DNA of 64,000 bases from Proteles cristata cristata (Eukaryota; Chordata; Mammalia; Carnivora; Hyaenidae), in assembly GCA_017311185.1 (NCBI GenBank), contig JAESUZ010002551.1, positions 2,046,001-2,110,000 of the forward strand, read 5' to 3'. Below, in pieces: positions 48,501 to 56,923 of the stretch; the stretch's first letter is position 1; each line of letters begins with the position of its first letter. Made by a program: the position numbers and the translations under genes. Under the pieces are notes generated by a model. It was given only the letters and a program-made list of their open reading frames with translations, did no database searches and was not told the DNA's origin.

Positions 48501-51500
48501 CAAGCCCTGTGACAGCCTTGCAGATTCCAGTTCAGATCACTCATGTCTGTAAGTATTTCCTCAAGACTCCTTGCTTTTACTTTTATTGGACCTATACGAT
48601 TTGGTAATGGCTTTACCGTCTAGTACCTTTCATTCTTTAGAATGTTGATAGAAATATATGCAAGTTGACAAAGGCAGTGTGAGCCTTTTGTGTTTATTAG
48701 CTCAATTGGTATTTGCACAAAAGATGAGTGTAACAGGAAGGACTGATACCAACTGTCCAGCCATTTTAAGCCATTTTAAATCATCTTTTAGATGTTACAA
48801 AGAATGATTAATAAAATACTACCTGAAATATAGCCAATTCAGCAAGGGAATAAAGTTCACAAGGTTGCACATCATTTGTAGTAATTCACCATAAAAGACA
48901 TTAATTTGGGGTGGATTTGAGGCCATATGTAGAAGAAATAGGTTTAGTGAGATTTAAAAATTTTCTTCAGGAAGAGCCAATTTCCTGTGGGAACTATTGT
49001 GTTTACCCTTCTTTTCCTTAGCCTCCTTACCCTTCTTTTCCTTTCCTTTCCAACATTTGTTGTGATTAAGGAGATTATGAGAACCCAACAATTATTGTAG
49101 AGAGGGGAAACTTGTTTCCTAAGATCTCAGCCAGGTTGATATTTCTGCCTTTTTTTCCATAATAGAGTAACAGAAAAAGAATGAAAATAATTCTAAGAAC
49201 CATATTTGTATTCACACGTATCTCATTTTTCTCTACCTAAATGCTATGCCTATGGAAAGGTCATTGCCAAGAGTATACCAGTTTGCTTTGTGTCATTCTC
49301 AGTCAGGGGATGATTGGCATTTTGAGACTATTCATTGTTGACAGGGCTGTCCTCCACACTGCAAGATGCTCCATGTCCCTTGACTTCACCCATAGAATGC
49401 CAGTAATACTTTCTAATCATTATGGTAAATATAAAAACACCCTACAGGGTTTCAAGTGTACCCTATGATCCCATTTTGAGAATCACTGAGCTATTATCTA
49501 TTGGTGGTAGTAACACTACATATATCCCGTGACTGTCAAAGTTACCTTGGACCTTTAATCATACCTGTCTTAAAGTCCTAGTTTAAGTTTGGTTATTTGC
49601 TTTAGCTTTCTACCAATGTGATATAAAACATGAAAAATTTGCTTAGCCCTGTTTATTTTGCTTTATAGTATGAAGAATTGCAAAGCAACTGAAAATAATG
49701 GTTTGCCCATATATATGAGAGCTACTGTTGGTTACAGATTGTACACACAGACTGGTAGAACTTTCCTTGGCTATTGGAATGACTACATTTATTGGGAATA
49801 CAGACATTTTAAAATTGGTACCCTAATATTTACAGATTTTTTTTAACTATGTAGAATAATTTTCTTTCAGCAAGAAATGTGAGTACAGTCAGACATCAAT
49901 TATAACACATCAGTTATTGTTTTCATCCAGGCTAAAATCGCAGGATTGTTTCTTCCTTTATGTTAGGAGTTAGGGATTAGTAAACTTTAAGCCAGAATAG
50001 TAAATATAAATATGTTAGGGTTTGCAGCCCACATAGGTCTTTGTGGAATTATGTGGAAGGTTTGTGTTTAAACAATCCTTTAAAAATGTAAAAATCATTC
50101 TTTGCTTTGCCCCACATTTGTCCCTGCCCATAGTTTGTTTACCCATGACTTAGGTTATTTATCAGGAATCACTTTAGATTATTCTAGGTATGATCTTAAG
50201 AATCCATCTAACAGAGAAATAACCGGTATCAAGTGCATTTATTTTGAAAAGGGTCTCATTTTCTTTCCCACTGGGAAGAATTATAGTTGGAATAATTACT
50301 ACATATTAAAAGTTGATTCCAAATCTTTTTTTCACGTGGATTTATATACAGGTACAATTGAAAGCACCAAGAGATAACATGTCTTCTAGTCAGTCTTAGT
50401 TCCTGATCATCTTGACCAAGTATAACCCAACACTGCTCAAGTCTAAATCAATTGACACATCTGTAAGGAGAGATTATATGATGTGATCTCTCCCATGCCA
50501 TTCTGTCTCTTGTATGTGATCTTCTGAAATAGTACTCTCTTATATATCATGTTTCTGGTCCTCCCACAACTCCGTGGTACAGGCAGGACAGTTAGTCTCT
50601 GAATGTTTAGTAAGTTAAGTTCAAAGTAAGTTATTTGCTCAGGTTTACATTCTCGGAAGTAATGTTGCTAGAACTAAAGCCTGGTGTTTGGGGACTACTG
50701 TTCCAGTCATCTGCACTGCTTACCACAATGTCTAGGAAAATTTATTTATTCAGTTCTATCACTTTATAAGCTAGCCTTAGTGTCTTCCTCTTTCTTCTTA
50801 TTATTTAATACCAGGGGTTAACAGATACTCTCTATATCACACCTAGCCTGCCCTTTTGTAGCACAGAAGCATCCACGGGAAATAAACAGGTGTGGCTGTG
50901 TTCCTCTAGTATTTTATTTACAAAAACTGATAGTGGGCTGGATTTGGGTATGAACTATGGTTTGCCAATCCCTGATCTATGCCATACCAAGCAAATCTGT
51001 TAGATTTCTTCTCTCGTAAGATTAAATAACTTCAGGCTTCCATGCAGACTATCCAGTATGAGATTACGTATTTTATTTATTTTGTCCTTTTTCCTACCAT
51101 AGCTTCAACAGAGTCCCCTGCTGCTACTGTTGACTCGGAAACAATAACACTAAACAGCGGAACACTACAGACATTTGAGATTCTTCCAGTGAGTAATACT
51201 TCACAAAATAGGTATTGGCTATTTTATGCATTAGAAAACTCATTCATTTCACACTGTTATCACATGAACAAATGAAACAAAAATGACCATGAATGGCATT
51301 TAGTACAACTGTGGCATGTTTTTGAGGCCAGATGGTTAAAAGAGGACATAAATCAGACTTCTACTTTTATAATTAACTTGTCTTTTTTTTCATCTGTATA
51401 TAAGCCAGCAATAATATATAAAAGTGACAGTGCTTAATGTGTAGGGTGCATGCTATGGATCTGTATGGAGTCCTTTCTTTAATTTGCCATTTTAATCATT

Positions 51501-54500
51501 TAAAAAAAATTTTTTTTTGTTATTAATTCTTAAAGTATTTTTTAAGTTGATTTATTTATTTTGAGAGAGAAAACACAAGTGGGGGGGGGGGGAGGGCTAG
51601 GAGAGAGAATCCCAAGCAGGATCTGTGCTATCAGCACAGAACCTGATGTAGGGCTTGAATACACAGACCGTGAGATGATGACTTGAACTGAAGTTGTATG
51701 CTCAACTGAGCCACCTGGGCGCCCCTGTGTGGAGTCCTGAACAAACACCACATATAACCAAAAAGCTTATACTGGTTATCTGACAAGTTTATGGAATGAA
51801 TTATTTCACAATAGTGTTTCAGTAAATACCATACTATCCCCTTTGCAAAAGAATCTTGCAGTTCCTAAAAAGGTAAACAATATATTTAACATCTGAGTCA
51901 CCAATTCTAATCCAAGGTGTATTCATTTCTCTTAAAATGAAAGCATGTTGGCATGACCTTATACATGAATGTTCACATTCATAATAACCAAAAAGTGTAA
52001 ACACATGTCCATCTGAACAAATGGGTAAATAAAATGTGCTATAGCCATACAATTACTGAGCAGTAAAAAGGAACAAAGAAAGTACTGATAACACGTTCCG
52101 AGGATGAACCTTGAAGACACTGTGCTAACTGAAATTAGATGCAAAATACCATACGGTGTTTGACTCCTATTTCTTTGAAAGGTCTAAAATAGGCAAATCT
52201 GTAGAGACAAAAAGTAGATTAATGGTTGCCTATTATGAGGTTTCATAAGAGGCTTTGGGGAGCAATGGGCCATGATTGCTACTTTGAATGGGGTGTGATA
52301 GATTTTAGGTCCTTGTTCTGTTAATAAAATGGGTAATGCCCACAATTAGCTCATTATTCAGGAAGAAAATAAAAAGTAGATAGTATTTAAATTATGTCAA
52401 CTTTTATTTGCTGTAAAGAACATAAGGGGTATTAGTGTAGGAATTTAGCCTCTGCACAGCCAAATCTCATGAGGATGGCCAGCACAGCAAAAAGTTCTTT
52501 TAGAACAATTTTGGAACTTTTATTAGCAACTTAATTAACCTAAACTTCCACTTCTTAATCCTGTGGTCTCCAAAATAGGGACATATTTGTCACATGTAGG
52601 GAACTTTTGCCAACTCCCCTCCTGTCCCTCGTCAAAATAATAGATACATATACATTTAGAGTATGCGTTCAGGTTTTTACTTGGGTTTCAATCAAGTATT
52701 TAGTGGCTTCTGTCTTAATTTAGTAACAGGATGGTAGTAGTGCTTCAGCTTCAAAAAACTGATTATGTGAATTTAAGTATATTAAATGCATATATGTAAT
52801 AAGTATTTACTGCCTGACCACATGTAATTTACTAAAGGTTGTGTTTATTAAAAGATCAGCTTTTACTTTTAGGAACTGTGTGCCAAACACTTTTGTAATA
52901 ATTTGTAATGCTCACAACCCCTTCCCTGAGAGGTAGTGATTATAGCAATAAGGAAATGTAGATTCACTGAATCAGTACCCAGAAGAGTTGTTGTGACTCA
53001 AGTACACAAGACCACAGGCCTAGGACTTAAACATCACCCTTTCAAATGCATATGTTTTTCCTTTCAGGGGAGGTGGAGAAAGATAAAGCAAACTCAAATT
53101 ACTGTATAGAAACCTATGGCTAGGAAAGGCTTGTTGATGTTGAAGAGTTTTGTTACAGTTCTATAAAAAAGTCTCCAAAGATAAACATATTTTCAATTAA
53201 CCAGCTTTTCAAATAGGAATTTTCTTTTTCATTCAGATTTTGAATTGCTATCCCTGCACATTTCTTATTACTGTGAAGAAAATCTGTTCAAGTCAATAAA
53301 CTCTGCTATAGTACCTTTTTAAAAATGTGACACTTTAAAAAAAGGGGGCGGGGGGAGTTGGGGAGACTGCCAGTTTTTTATGTGGTTGGGAATCAAGGAA
53401 GATGGTGCAGGTTACTGCACCTGACCCAGTGGCTTGTGCAACCATGTCTTGGTGCCGTGAAATAAACAGCTAAGACCAGATAATAGACATAGGAGTGAAG
53501 AGCAGGATCAGAGCTTGACCTTGTCTGTTAAGTCTCCAGAACAAGTAAGGACTTGGGGACAAGTCAAGAATATTCTACCCTTCGTTTTGTTACTTGATGG
53601 CACCTTCAAGGTTGGGAAGTATATCTGTGACTAGTAAACTAAAGTCCCTGTTTTGGATGTAAAGCTAGACTTAATATACGTGTAAGAAGACTTAATATAG
53701 TATACATAAGCCTACTTACGCAGTGTTCTTGTACCTGTATTGATCTTCATTTTTTCCCTTAGTCTTTCCATTTACAGCCCACTGGCACTCCAGGCACATA
53801 CCTACTTCAAACAAGCTCAAGCCAAGGCCTTCCCCTCACTCTGACGGCTAGTCCCACAGTAACCCTGACAGCTGCTGCTCCTGCTTCTCCGGAACAGATC
53901 ATTGTCCATGCTCTATCCGTATGTTACATTAGTTCCTTAATTTTTCTACTTTCTCTAGACTGGCTAACTCATGAATGTCACCCTAAGGTTTTTATTTTAT
54001 TACTGCGATGGAGCCCATGTGCCTTCAAAAATAATGTATCTCAAGGGAACAATCAATTATGTATTCCTTCAAGTATCCGAGTATTTGTTAGGGAACAGGA
54101 TTTGTTGACAGTTTAAGAGCCAGAACTAATGTCTGTTTATTTAAACAGTTTTTCCTACCACTGTTGTCTTGGGAACATAGTTTTACACCATCACTCTGCC
54201 TTCACTGGGGTATAACCCTCATCCCATGTCTGTCCTTACAGGAGATAGAATGACAGGGGTTGTAGAAAAATAGTTAAGAACTCGGCCATTCCAGAGGTGA
54301 GAGGGGAGGGGCGGTGGGGGGAAAGTAGGGTACCACCTATAGATGGTATTTGTTGCCTGTAACACAGGTCTGGTAGGTACTTTTTCACTTTACCATTGTT
54401 TTTCTTTAACATTTTATAGCCAGAACATTTGTTGAACACAAGTGACAACGTCACAGTACAGTGTCACACACCAAGAGTCATCATCCAGACTGTTGCCACA

Positions 54501-55849
54501 GAGGACATCACTTCTTCCATGTCCCAAGCAGAACTGACAGTAGATAGTGATATTCACTCATCTGATTTTCCTGAGCCTCCAGATGCCCTAGAAGCAGACA
54601 CTTTCCCAGATGAAATTCATCAGCCTAAGATAACTGTAGAGCCATCATTTAATGATGCTCATGTATCCAAATTCAGTGACCAAAATAGCACAGAACTGAT
54701 GGGTAGTGTTATGGTCAGAACAGAAGAAATCTCTGACACCGACCTTAAACAAGAGGAGGAGTCATCTTCTCCTTTAGCCCGTGCTTACGTTACTGAGGTA
54801 AGTTACAGCTAAGGAAAGAGGCTCTGGATTTTTGCCTGGAGCCTCAAATCTGCAGTTTTGAAAGAGCCTAGAAATAATTTGTGCGAAGCGGGGGCCATAC
54901 ATCCTCTAAAACCTTTTTTCTCTAGACACAAAATCAAGTGCAAACCCCTACCTGTGACCTCACAAGTGTCCATCAGACAGCAGTGTTGCTCTGTCTAGCA
55001 CTGTTTTTCACTAAAACCTTTCCCCCCTACCCTGCCATTAGACTGAGAATTGTTTGTTGAAACCTGGACCCATTTCCAGGAGCGTGGTTCGCAGTTGGTC
55101 CTTGTGGTTCAGCTTAACCACCTTACTTACCCCAGTATAATGGCATTTGTTTCTTCTACATTCAGGGGACCTGTAACTCAATTGCTGCTTTTAGGTTCAG
55201 TTTTGTCAAGATTTAATATTAGTAGGAGGTTATTACTTTTGTCCATTTTAAAGCTTCATTTTTCTTTGCTTTATAAAATATGGGATAATGTTTTGAGTAT
55301 TAAGTCCTTATAAGCCTAAATGTGTTGGGGATCTTAAAGAAAACTGAGAAAAGAGTCAATCTCATTTTTTTTGAATTGCTATTATTTAGGGTCTGGAGTC
55401 TCCTACCATAGAAGAACAAGTTGATCAGACAGCTATTGACGATGAAACAATACTTATTGTTCCTTCACCACATGGCTTTATCCAGGCATCCGACGTTATC
55501 GATACCGAATCTGTCTTGCCTTTGACGACACTAACAGGTACTGTTAATAGAATTGCATTCTGTCTCCTGCTACATCTTAAGGGGAAAGTCAGGCTTCTTA
55601 GTTCTCTTGTTTTAGTCTTTCTTGATCCAACAGTAGTAGTTCAGCATCTTGTTTAACTTTGCACTTTGGTAGAGTACTTTAACTTCTTGACCTGGCTTAG
55701 AATACATACATTTAAAACTTAACACTTAATTTCTTACAGATCCCATACTCCAGCATCATCGAGAAGAATCAAATATCATTGGATCATCTTTGGGCAGTCC
55801 TGTTTCAGAAGACTCAAAGGATGTTGAAGATTTGGTCAATTGTCATTAG
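24404..55849 (+). CDS. DMTF1: DMTF1, cyclin D-binding Myb-like transcription factor 1 (16 coding exons, complete)
   Basis: Nuclear transcription factor (DMP1) that binds CCCG(G/T)ATGT-type sites, activates the ARF promoter and so p53, and is bound and modulated by D-type cyclins. Sixteen exons (24404-24512, 26266-26388, 30837-30931, 34740-34854, 35764-35840, 41090-41247, 42370-42402, 43303-43412, 45466-45694, 46881-47032, 48339-48548, 51103-51188, 53763-53918, 54420-54797, 55390-55537, 55740-55849) join in frame to 2289 nt: 762 residues plus TAG. I recall 760 for human. All introns are GT-AG. Order of parts: acidic N-terminus (1-110), cyclin D-interacting region (within about 87-236), three Myb-like repeats (about 225-395), and a Ser/Thr/Pro- and Gln-rich activation region (about 400-762). 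The start ATG is the first in its exon and has A at -3. In-frame sequence before it is intronic. No frameshift or damaged splice site is visible. Confidence 0.97.
24513..26265 (+). other. DMTF1: DMTF1 intron 3 with an L2 copy
   Basis: From about 25160 to 25980 the sequence resembles LINE L2 in + orientation. It ends with TTTAGCACATAGTAGGCATT followed by GAGTAAATAACTGAGTAAA, the L2 3'-end signature. No exon is visible. Confidence 0.7.
26266..26388 (+). CDS. DMTF1: DMTF1 exon 4: residues 37-77
   Basis: Acceptor TTGTTTCATTAG|AAGC and donor TTCCAC|GTAAGT. It continues the acidic region (EADEIDSEDSTEPPHKRLCL), and the KRLCL-flanked basic patch could contribute to nuclear import. It begins in phase 1 and ends in phase 1. 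Confidence 0.96.
26830..26915 (-). repeat. MIR SINE, antisense
   Basis: Carries the diagnostic MIR core in reverse: ATTATCATCCCTGTTTTATA, then GAAAACTAAAGCATGGAGAG and AATAACTTGCCTAAAGTCAT. Confidence 0.8.
27340..27570. mobile_element. Old L1-type fragment
   Basis: Includes TATTATTAACTATAGTCCCC followed by GCTGTATATTACATCCCC, a widespread L1-family motif, and an upstream TACAATTAACATGTAACAT-like stretch. Subfamily is not resolved. Confidence 0.6.
28150..30620 (+). mobile_element. Long LINE L2 fragment
   Basis: About 2.4 kb of diverged L2 in + orientation. Landmarks include CAGGTCTCCAGAGACTATCT, GGAGTGCTCCAGGACTCTGT, TTTCCCATTTGAGAATTAAA and a 3' end with AGAATGTATTAGGCGCATAA followed by TAAATTTTTCTC. 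Numerous stops mean no coding capacity remains. Confidence 0.75.
30635..30712 (+). repeat. (AT)n/(GT)n microsatellite with a 22-bp perfect tandem duplication
   Basis: An (AT)n-(GT)n-(AT)n tract is followed by two identical 22-bp units at 30667-30688 and 30689-30710, each with the palindromic core AGATCT and spelling CTGTATCTTTATAG at the start. It ends about 125 bp before DMTF1 exon 5. Confidence 0.92.
30837..30931 (+). CDS. DMTF1: DMTF1 exon 5: residues 78-109
   Basis: Acceptor TTCTTGAAG|TTTCAGAAAATG keeps the Leu-Ser-Glu junction that I recall from mammalian DMTF1. A second AG six bases downstream (TTTCAG|AAAA) is also in frame. Donor CCAG|GTATAG. The exon encodes SENDQSFEVTMTATTEVADD and onwards, still acidic, and ends in phase 0. 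Confidence 0.95.
32568..32752 (+). repeat. CAN SINE, old
   Basis: Head GGGACACCAGAGTGGCTCAG, tRNA-like AGCTTAGGTCATGATTCTAG, CT-rich middle and a T-rich/A-rich end. Clearly diverged. Confidence 0.85.
33945..34085 (+). mobile_element. L1 3'-end fragment, split by a U6 fragment
   Basis: Reads 'aaatacactgaaattttata', GGGTGAATTTTATGGTGTGT, then, after the U6 fragment, TATATCTCAATAAAGTTGTT. Together these are the common end of the L1 3' UTR. Confidence 0.8.
34001..34066 (+). repeat. Tailless U6 snRNA 5'-fragment with target-site duplication
   Basis: Positions 34014-34050 match the 5' part of U6 snRNA, from its second base (TGCTTGCTTTGGCAGCACAT, then ATACT...AAATTGGA) with a small insertion. GAATTCTATCTCA at 34001-34013 and GAATTATATCTCA at 34054-34066 differ at one base and flank it. 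No A-tail is present, and only about a third of U6 remains, so it is a pseudogene. Confidence 0.88.
34740..34854 (+). CDS. DMTF1: DMTF1 exon 6: residues 110-147
   Basis: Acceptor ACGTCTTCAAG|ATTC, preceded by a long pyrimidine run, and donor ACAAAG|GTAAGC. It encodes ILQNEQLDEISPLGNEEVSA and onwards, part of the segment reported to contact D-type cyclins. Starts phase 0, ends phase 1. Confidence 0.96.
34855..35763 (+). other. DMTF1: DMTF1 intron 6
   Basis: About 0.9 kb of AT-rich sequence. I see no repeat that I can name and no extra exon. Confidence 0.6.
35764..35840 (+). CDS. DMTF1: DMTF1 exon 7: residues 148-173
   Basis: Acceptor TTTCCTTTAAAG|GACA and donor CTAAAG|GTATCT. It encodes HKWKQGMWSKEEIDILMNNI, whose W-S-K-E-E start looks like the first helix of a Myb/SANT unit ahead of the three annotated repeats. 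Ends in phase 0. Confidence 0.96.
36088..36313 (+). repeat. Very young-looking felid CAN SINE
   Basis: Essentially consensus throughout: GGGGCGCCTGGGTGGCTTAG head, GTTCGTGGGTTCGAGCCCCG body, a long uninterrupted (CT)n and a 15-A tail. Perfect 15-bp duplications AAAAAGTTTAGACAA lie at 36073-36087 and 36314-36328. Confidence 0.97.
38118..38225 (+). repeat. Old short-form CAN SINE
   Basis: About 108 bp: GGGGTGCTTGGCTGGCTCAG, AGAGCATGTGACTCTTGATC, GTTGGGTGTAGAGATTACTT. This is the ancestral short form without the felid CT-rich extension. Confidence 0.88.
38655..39077 (-). repeat. CAN SINE (antisense) split by a later sense SINE
   Basis: The left part (38655-38813) has the T-rich tail end and GCTGTCAGCACAGAGC. 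The right part (39040-39077) has the inverted head CCACCCAGGTGCCCC. A + strand SINE sits between them. Confidence 0.87.
38814..39037 (+). repeat. Felid CAN SINE nested in the antisense SINE
   Basis: Head GGTCACCTGAGTGGCTCAAT, body GTTCAAGCCCCGTGTCGGG, and a long A tail. Related flanks AGAGTTGGGTGCTT and AGAGTCAGATGCTT are the diverged duplication of the host SINE. Confidence 0.9.
41090..41247 (+). CDS. DMTF1: DMTF1 exon 8: residues 174-225
   Basis: Acceptor CCCATTTAG|GCAC and donor GGGAAA|GTATGA read as GGAAA|GT. It encodes ARGIKDATEIIFEMSKDERK and onwards to the Y-R-R-V-L-R-M-Y helix, the conserved segment just before the first Myb repeat. Ends in phase 2. Confidence 0.96.
41248..42369 (+). 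other. DMTF1: DMTF1 intron 8
   Basis: About 1.1 kb of AT-rich sequence with no repeat or exon that I can identify. Confidence 0.6.
42370..42402 (+). CDS. DMTF1: DMTF1 exon 9: 33-nt micro-exon, residues 226-236
   Basis: Only 33 nt: acceptor AAATTTCTAG|ATAT and donor AAGGA|GTAAGT. With the split codons it encodes K-YTPEEIEKLK-E, the first helix of Myb repeat 1. It is too short for most gene finders, but it is required: it restores phase between exon 8 (phase 2) and exon 10 (phase 2). Confidence 0.96.
43092..43239 (+). CDS. DMTF1: Alternative exon 10 extension (DMTF1 gamma-like terminus, 285 residues)
   Basis: An upstream acceptor, CTCTGACCCAG|GAAAA, is exactly 39 nt before the beta-like acceptor and in the same frame. 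It adds 13 residues (EKKAIAACFFFTH, then R replacing the first E) before the shared tail, giving 285 residues. Its pyrimidine tract is weaker. Known gamma isoforms differ from beta in just this way. Confidence 0.68.
43131..43239 (+). CDS. DMTF1: Alternative exon 10 extension (DMTF1 beta-like terminus, 272 residues)
   Basis: A strong pyrimidine-rich acceptor (TGTTTTTTTTTCACCCACAG) precedes 43131. Joined to exon 9 (GA|A) it reads 36 new residues, starting EQLWTPKKGHTFKLWLAKYC, to TAA. By my count the product is 236 + 36 = 272 residues. It lacks the Myb repeats and the activation region, as known for the antagonistic beta isoform. Confidence 0.72.
43303..43412 (+). CDS. DMTF1: DMTF1 exon 10 (alpha form): residues 237-273
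   Basis: Acceptor CTCTTGTTTTAG|GCTC and donor ACACAG|GTACCG. It encodes LRIKHGNDWATIGAALGRSA and SSVKDRCRLMKDTCNT, the second and recognition helices of Myb repeat 1 (W in the central position, S-S-V-K-D-R-C). Starts in phase 2, ends in phase 1. Confidence 0.97.
43960..44095 (+). repeat. MIR SINE
   Basis: Contains TTTCTGAGCCTCAGTTTCCT then CTGTAAAATAAAGAGG and GGTGATCTCAT, the MIR core in + orientation. Confidence 0.78.
44565..44620 (+). mobile_element. L2 3'-end fragment
   Basis: CTGTGCCTAGCACATAATAG then AAATATTTGTTGAATGAATG, the typical L2/MIR-type 3' end. Confidence 0.8.
45168..45233 (-). repeat. T-tract insertion bracketed by 16-bp target-site duplications
   Basis: TGAGTCATTGTTTTCT occurs identically at 45168-45183 and 45218-45233. 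The 34 bp between them is almost pure T (with C, AA, G interruptions). This is what remains when a retrotransposon copy in antisense orientation is truncated down to its A-tail. Confidence 0.85.
45466..45694 (+). CDS. DMTF1: DMTF1 exon 11: residues 274-349
   Basis: Acceptor TTCCTTCTTTCAG|GGAA and donor CTCAG|GTTTGT. It encodes Myb repeat 2 (KWTEEEEKRLAEVVHEL, SWAAVAERVGTRSEKQCRSK) and the start of repeat 3 (EWTKEDEINLIL). Evenly spaced tryptophans and R-S-E-K-Q-C-R-S-K in the recognition helix support DNA binding. Ends in phase 2. Confidence 0.97.
45695..46880 (+). other. DMTF1: DMTF1 intron 11
   Basis: About 1.2 kb. It contains a 31-bp-period tandem duplication at 46634-46692. Open frames of 148-164 codons on both strands near 45594-46092 overlap the exon edge and have no protein signature. 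Nothing else is recognised. Confidence 0.65.
46634..46692 (+). repeat. 31-bp-period tandem duplication
   Basis: CATTGGTTGTACCATTACTA and CATTGGTTGTACCATTAACA start at 46634 and 46665 and both continue AAAGGCT. The two copies differ at very few positions. Confidence 0.9.
46881..47032 (+). CDS. DMTF1: DMTF1 exon 12: residues 350-400
   Basis: Acceptor TTTAACCTGTAG|GATA and donor TTCCGG|GTAATG. It completes Myb repeat 3: IAELDVADENDINWDLLAEG, then W-S-S-V-R-S-P-Q-W-L-R-S-K-W-W-T-I-K-R-Q. Starts in phase 2, ends in phase 1. Confidence 0.97.
47033..48338 (+). other. DMTF1: DMTF1 intron 12
   Basis: About 1.3 kb of AT-rich intron. No named repeat or exon is visible. Confidence 0.6.
48339..48548 (+). 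CDS. DMTF1: DMTF1 exon 13: residues 401-470
   Basis: Acceptor CATCTCCCTTCAG|TCTT and donor ATGTCT|GTAAGT. It encodes LIKGLKQLHENQKNNPTLLE, a Ser/Asn-rich linker (N-S-N-S-N-S-S), and the V-T-A-L-Q-I-P-V-Q-I start of the activation region. Starts and ends in phase 1. Confidence 0.96.
49240..49495 (-). mobile_element. hAT-Charlie nonautonomous element, MER20-like
   Basis: Matches the MER20 pattern in order: GGCATTTTGAGACTATTCAT, CAGGGCTGTCCTCCACACTG, CAAGATGCTCCATGTCCCTT, AGAATGCCAGTAATAC and a terminal TTTTGAGAATCACTGAG. The family name is from memory. Confidence 0.7.
49970..50975. mobile_element. Diverged hAT-Charlie-type element, two separated pieces
   Basis: A left piece (TTAGGGATTAGTAAACTTTA, ATATGTTAGGGTTTGCAGCC) and a right piece (GGTGTGGCTGTGTTCCTCTA, TATTTTATTTACAAAAACTG, ending GTTTGCCAATCCCTG) resemble elements that start CAGGGGTCGGCAAACT. 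They may be two copies, or one copy with 700 bp of insert. Confidence 0.5.
51103..51188 (+). CDS. DMTF1: DMTF1 exon 14: residues 471-499
   Basis: Acceptor TTCCTACCATAG|CTTC and donor CTTCCA|GTGAGT. It encodes STESPAATVDSETITLNSGT and LQTFEILP. Ser/Thr-rich activation segment, ending in phase 0. Confidence 0.96.
51475..51725 (-). repeat. CAN SINE, antisense, with G-tract
   Basis: TTTATTTATTTTGAGAGAG, a 12-G run, TATCAGCACAGAACC and the inverted head CCACCTGGGCGCCCC. TGTATGGAGTCCT at 51462-51474 and TGTGTGGAGTCCT at 51726-51738 may be the target-site duplication, in which case the tail region starts at 51475. Confidence 0.85.
51845..52320 (+). mobile_element. LINE-1 3' fragment, sense
   Basis: Shows ATGAATGTTCACATTCATAA, AACCAAAAAGTGTAAACACA, AATGGGTAAATAAAATGTGC, GATGAACCTTGAAGACACTG and AAAAGTAGATTAATGGTTGC, the conserved L1 ORF2-end/3' UTR order. 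Confidence 0.85.
52870..53030 (-). repeat. MIR SINE, antisense
   Basis: AACTGTGTGCCAAACACTTT, then GTAATGCTCACAACCCCTTC and GAGGTAGTGATTATAGCAAT, the MIR 3'-to-core order in reverse. Confidence 0.72.
53763..53918 (+). CDS. DMTF1: DMTF1 exon 15: residues 500-551
   Basis: Acceptor ATTTTTTCCCTTAG|TCTT and donor CTATCC|GTATGT. It encodes SFHLQPTGTPGTYLLQTSSS, then Q-G-L-P-L-T-L-T-A-S-P-T-V-T-L-T-A-A-A-P, a Thr/Ala/Pro-rich activation segment. Phase 0 at both ends, 52 codons, so it could be skipped without frameshift. Confidence 0.96.
53919..54419 (+). other. DMTF1: DMTF1 intron 15
   Basis: 501 bp with no repeat that I can name. Confidence 0.6.
54420..54797 (+). CDS. DMTF1: DMTF1 exon 16: residues 552-677 (largest coding exon)
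   Basis: Acceptor AACATTTTATAG|CCAG and donor ACTGAG|GTAAGT, 378 nt. It encodes an acidic Ser/Thr-rich activation region: PEHLLNTSDNVTVQCHTPRV, then a run rich in D, E and P (S-S-D-F-P-E-P-P-D-A-L-E-A-D-T-F-P-D-E). Phase 0 at both ends. Confidence 0.97.
54798..55389 (+). other. DMTF1: DMTF1 intron 16
   Basis: About 0.6 kb with no recognised repeat or exon. Confidence 0.6.
55390..55537 (+). CDS. DMTF1: DMTF1 exon 17: residues 678-726
   Basis: Acceptor GCTATTATTTAG|GGTC and donor CTAACAG|GTACTG. It encodes GLESPTIEEQVDQTAIDDET and I-L-I-V-P-S-P-H-G-F-I-Q-A-S-D-V-I-D-T-E. Ends in phase 1. Confidence 0.96.
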
Positions 55850-56913
55850 GTAATTCTTAAGAGACAGGTAGCTCAGGCAAAGAAGCCACACTGTTAATTA
55901 CATCTCCAAAGAAATAGGAGCAACTCCCGAGAGGCTGAATTTACCGTTCCTCTGGCTTTCAAATAGCTACAGTGCTGAAGCCACATACAGTGTTGCTGCT
56001 ATGACTTTTTACCTCCTTTAAATGGATCATCTGAGGTCTAGTCTTATGACAGTGTGTACGTGAATTGAGTATGGAGGACTTACCTGCATAGATCCCTGTG
56101 ATTAGTGTTAAATGACAGCAGGGAATTTCATTCAGCTACTGAAAAAAGTTTACAATCACCAAAGCTCAACTACTCTGTTTTAAAAGCAGTAATATTCATC
56201 TCTGAAGACCAGACATGGCTCTATCCAGTCTCAAGTAGGCTTTTTCATATTTTGGAGAAGTCCTGTCAATGTGGTGTAGAGCTTATCAGTGACCCTCAAA
56301 AATGATAAGTATCCTTAGTCTGAAAGTTAACCAGCATACACATATAAAGACCTAAGAGACGGTTGTGTGGCGGTTACTTTTGGTTTCCCCATTGCTGGCA
56401 GTGGGAGCTCGTTTAGGCTGGGTACACAGAAAAGCATTAAAAGAATTAAGAAAATTCACTACAGGTTTTTTATTACTTTTAAAGGGAATATGGAAGAGTA
56501 GCAACACAGCTCACCGGAAGCTAAGTAGAGTTTTCACCCCTTCAGAACCCACTGTTGTTGGTTTACAAAGTTAGCACTTTGAAGTAAAATTTAAATGGCA
56601 AAGGAAGGAAAGTTGCCTACCCTATACCAGGAGTGTTTCTTACATGTTTTGCTATACAGATTACCCAGGAAATCGTTGAGGAAGGTATCACAGCCTGCCC
56701 TTCACTTAGTGAATTAACTGGTGGGGTGCGACCTAACTTCTCCCTCTCAGGCAATTTAAAAACACAAAATTTGCTTCTGTTATCAAAGGAAAAAAGTTAA
56801 GAGTCATTCCTGTGTTAGAGAAAGTTAAGCCAAAATTGGCCTCTAGGGCTTTAATGAACATGACCCCAATAGAAAAGTCACAAAAAAAAAAAAAAAAAAC
56901 TTGTATAAATTAT

Positions 56914-56923
56914 TTTATTTATT
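56914..56923 (-). terminator. TMEM243: Probable TMEM243 poly(A) signal (minus strand)
   Basis: On the minus strand this reads as two overlapping AATAAA hexamers. The T-tract that follows (complement of the A18 run at 56882-56899) would be a U-rich downstream element. Weaker ATTAAA forms occur on the minus strand near 57127 and 56985, so the true end could be earlier. Confidence 0.6.

Larger units (their letters stand above)
48549..51102 (+). other. DMTF1: DMTF1 intron 13
   Basis: Contains short CCTTCTTTTCC direct repeats at about 49005-49050, a MER20-like element at about 49240-49495 and a second hAT-Charlie-type element with halves near 49970-50065 and 50805-50975. Confidence 0.65.
51189..53762 (+). 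other. DMTF1: DMTF1 intron 14
   Basis: Contains an antisense CAN SINE (51475-51725), a sense L1 3' fragment (about 51845-52320), an antisense MIR (about 52870-53030) and a G-rich tract near 53343-53360. No exon is visible. Confidence 0.7.
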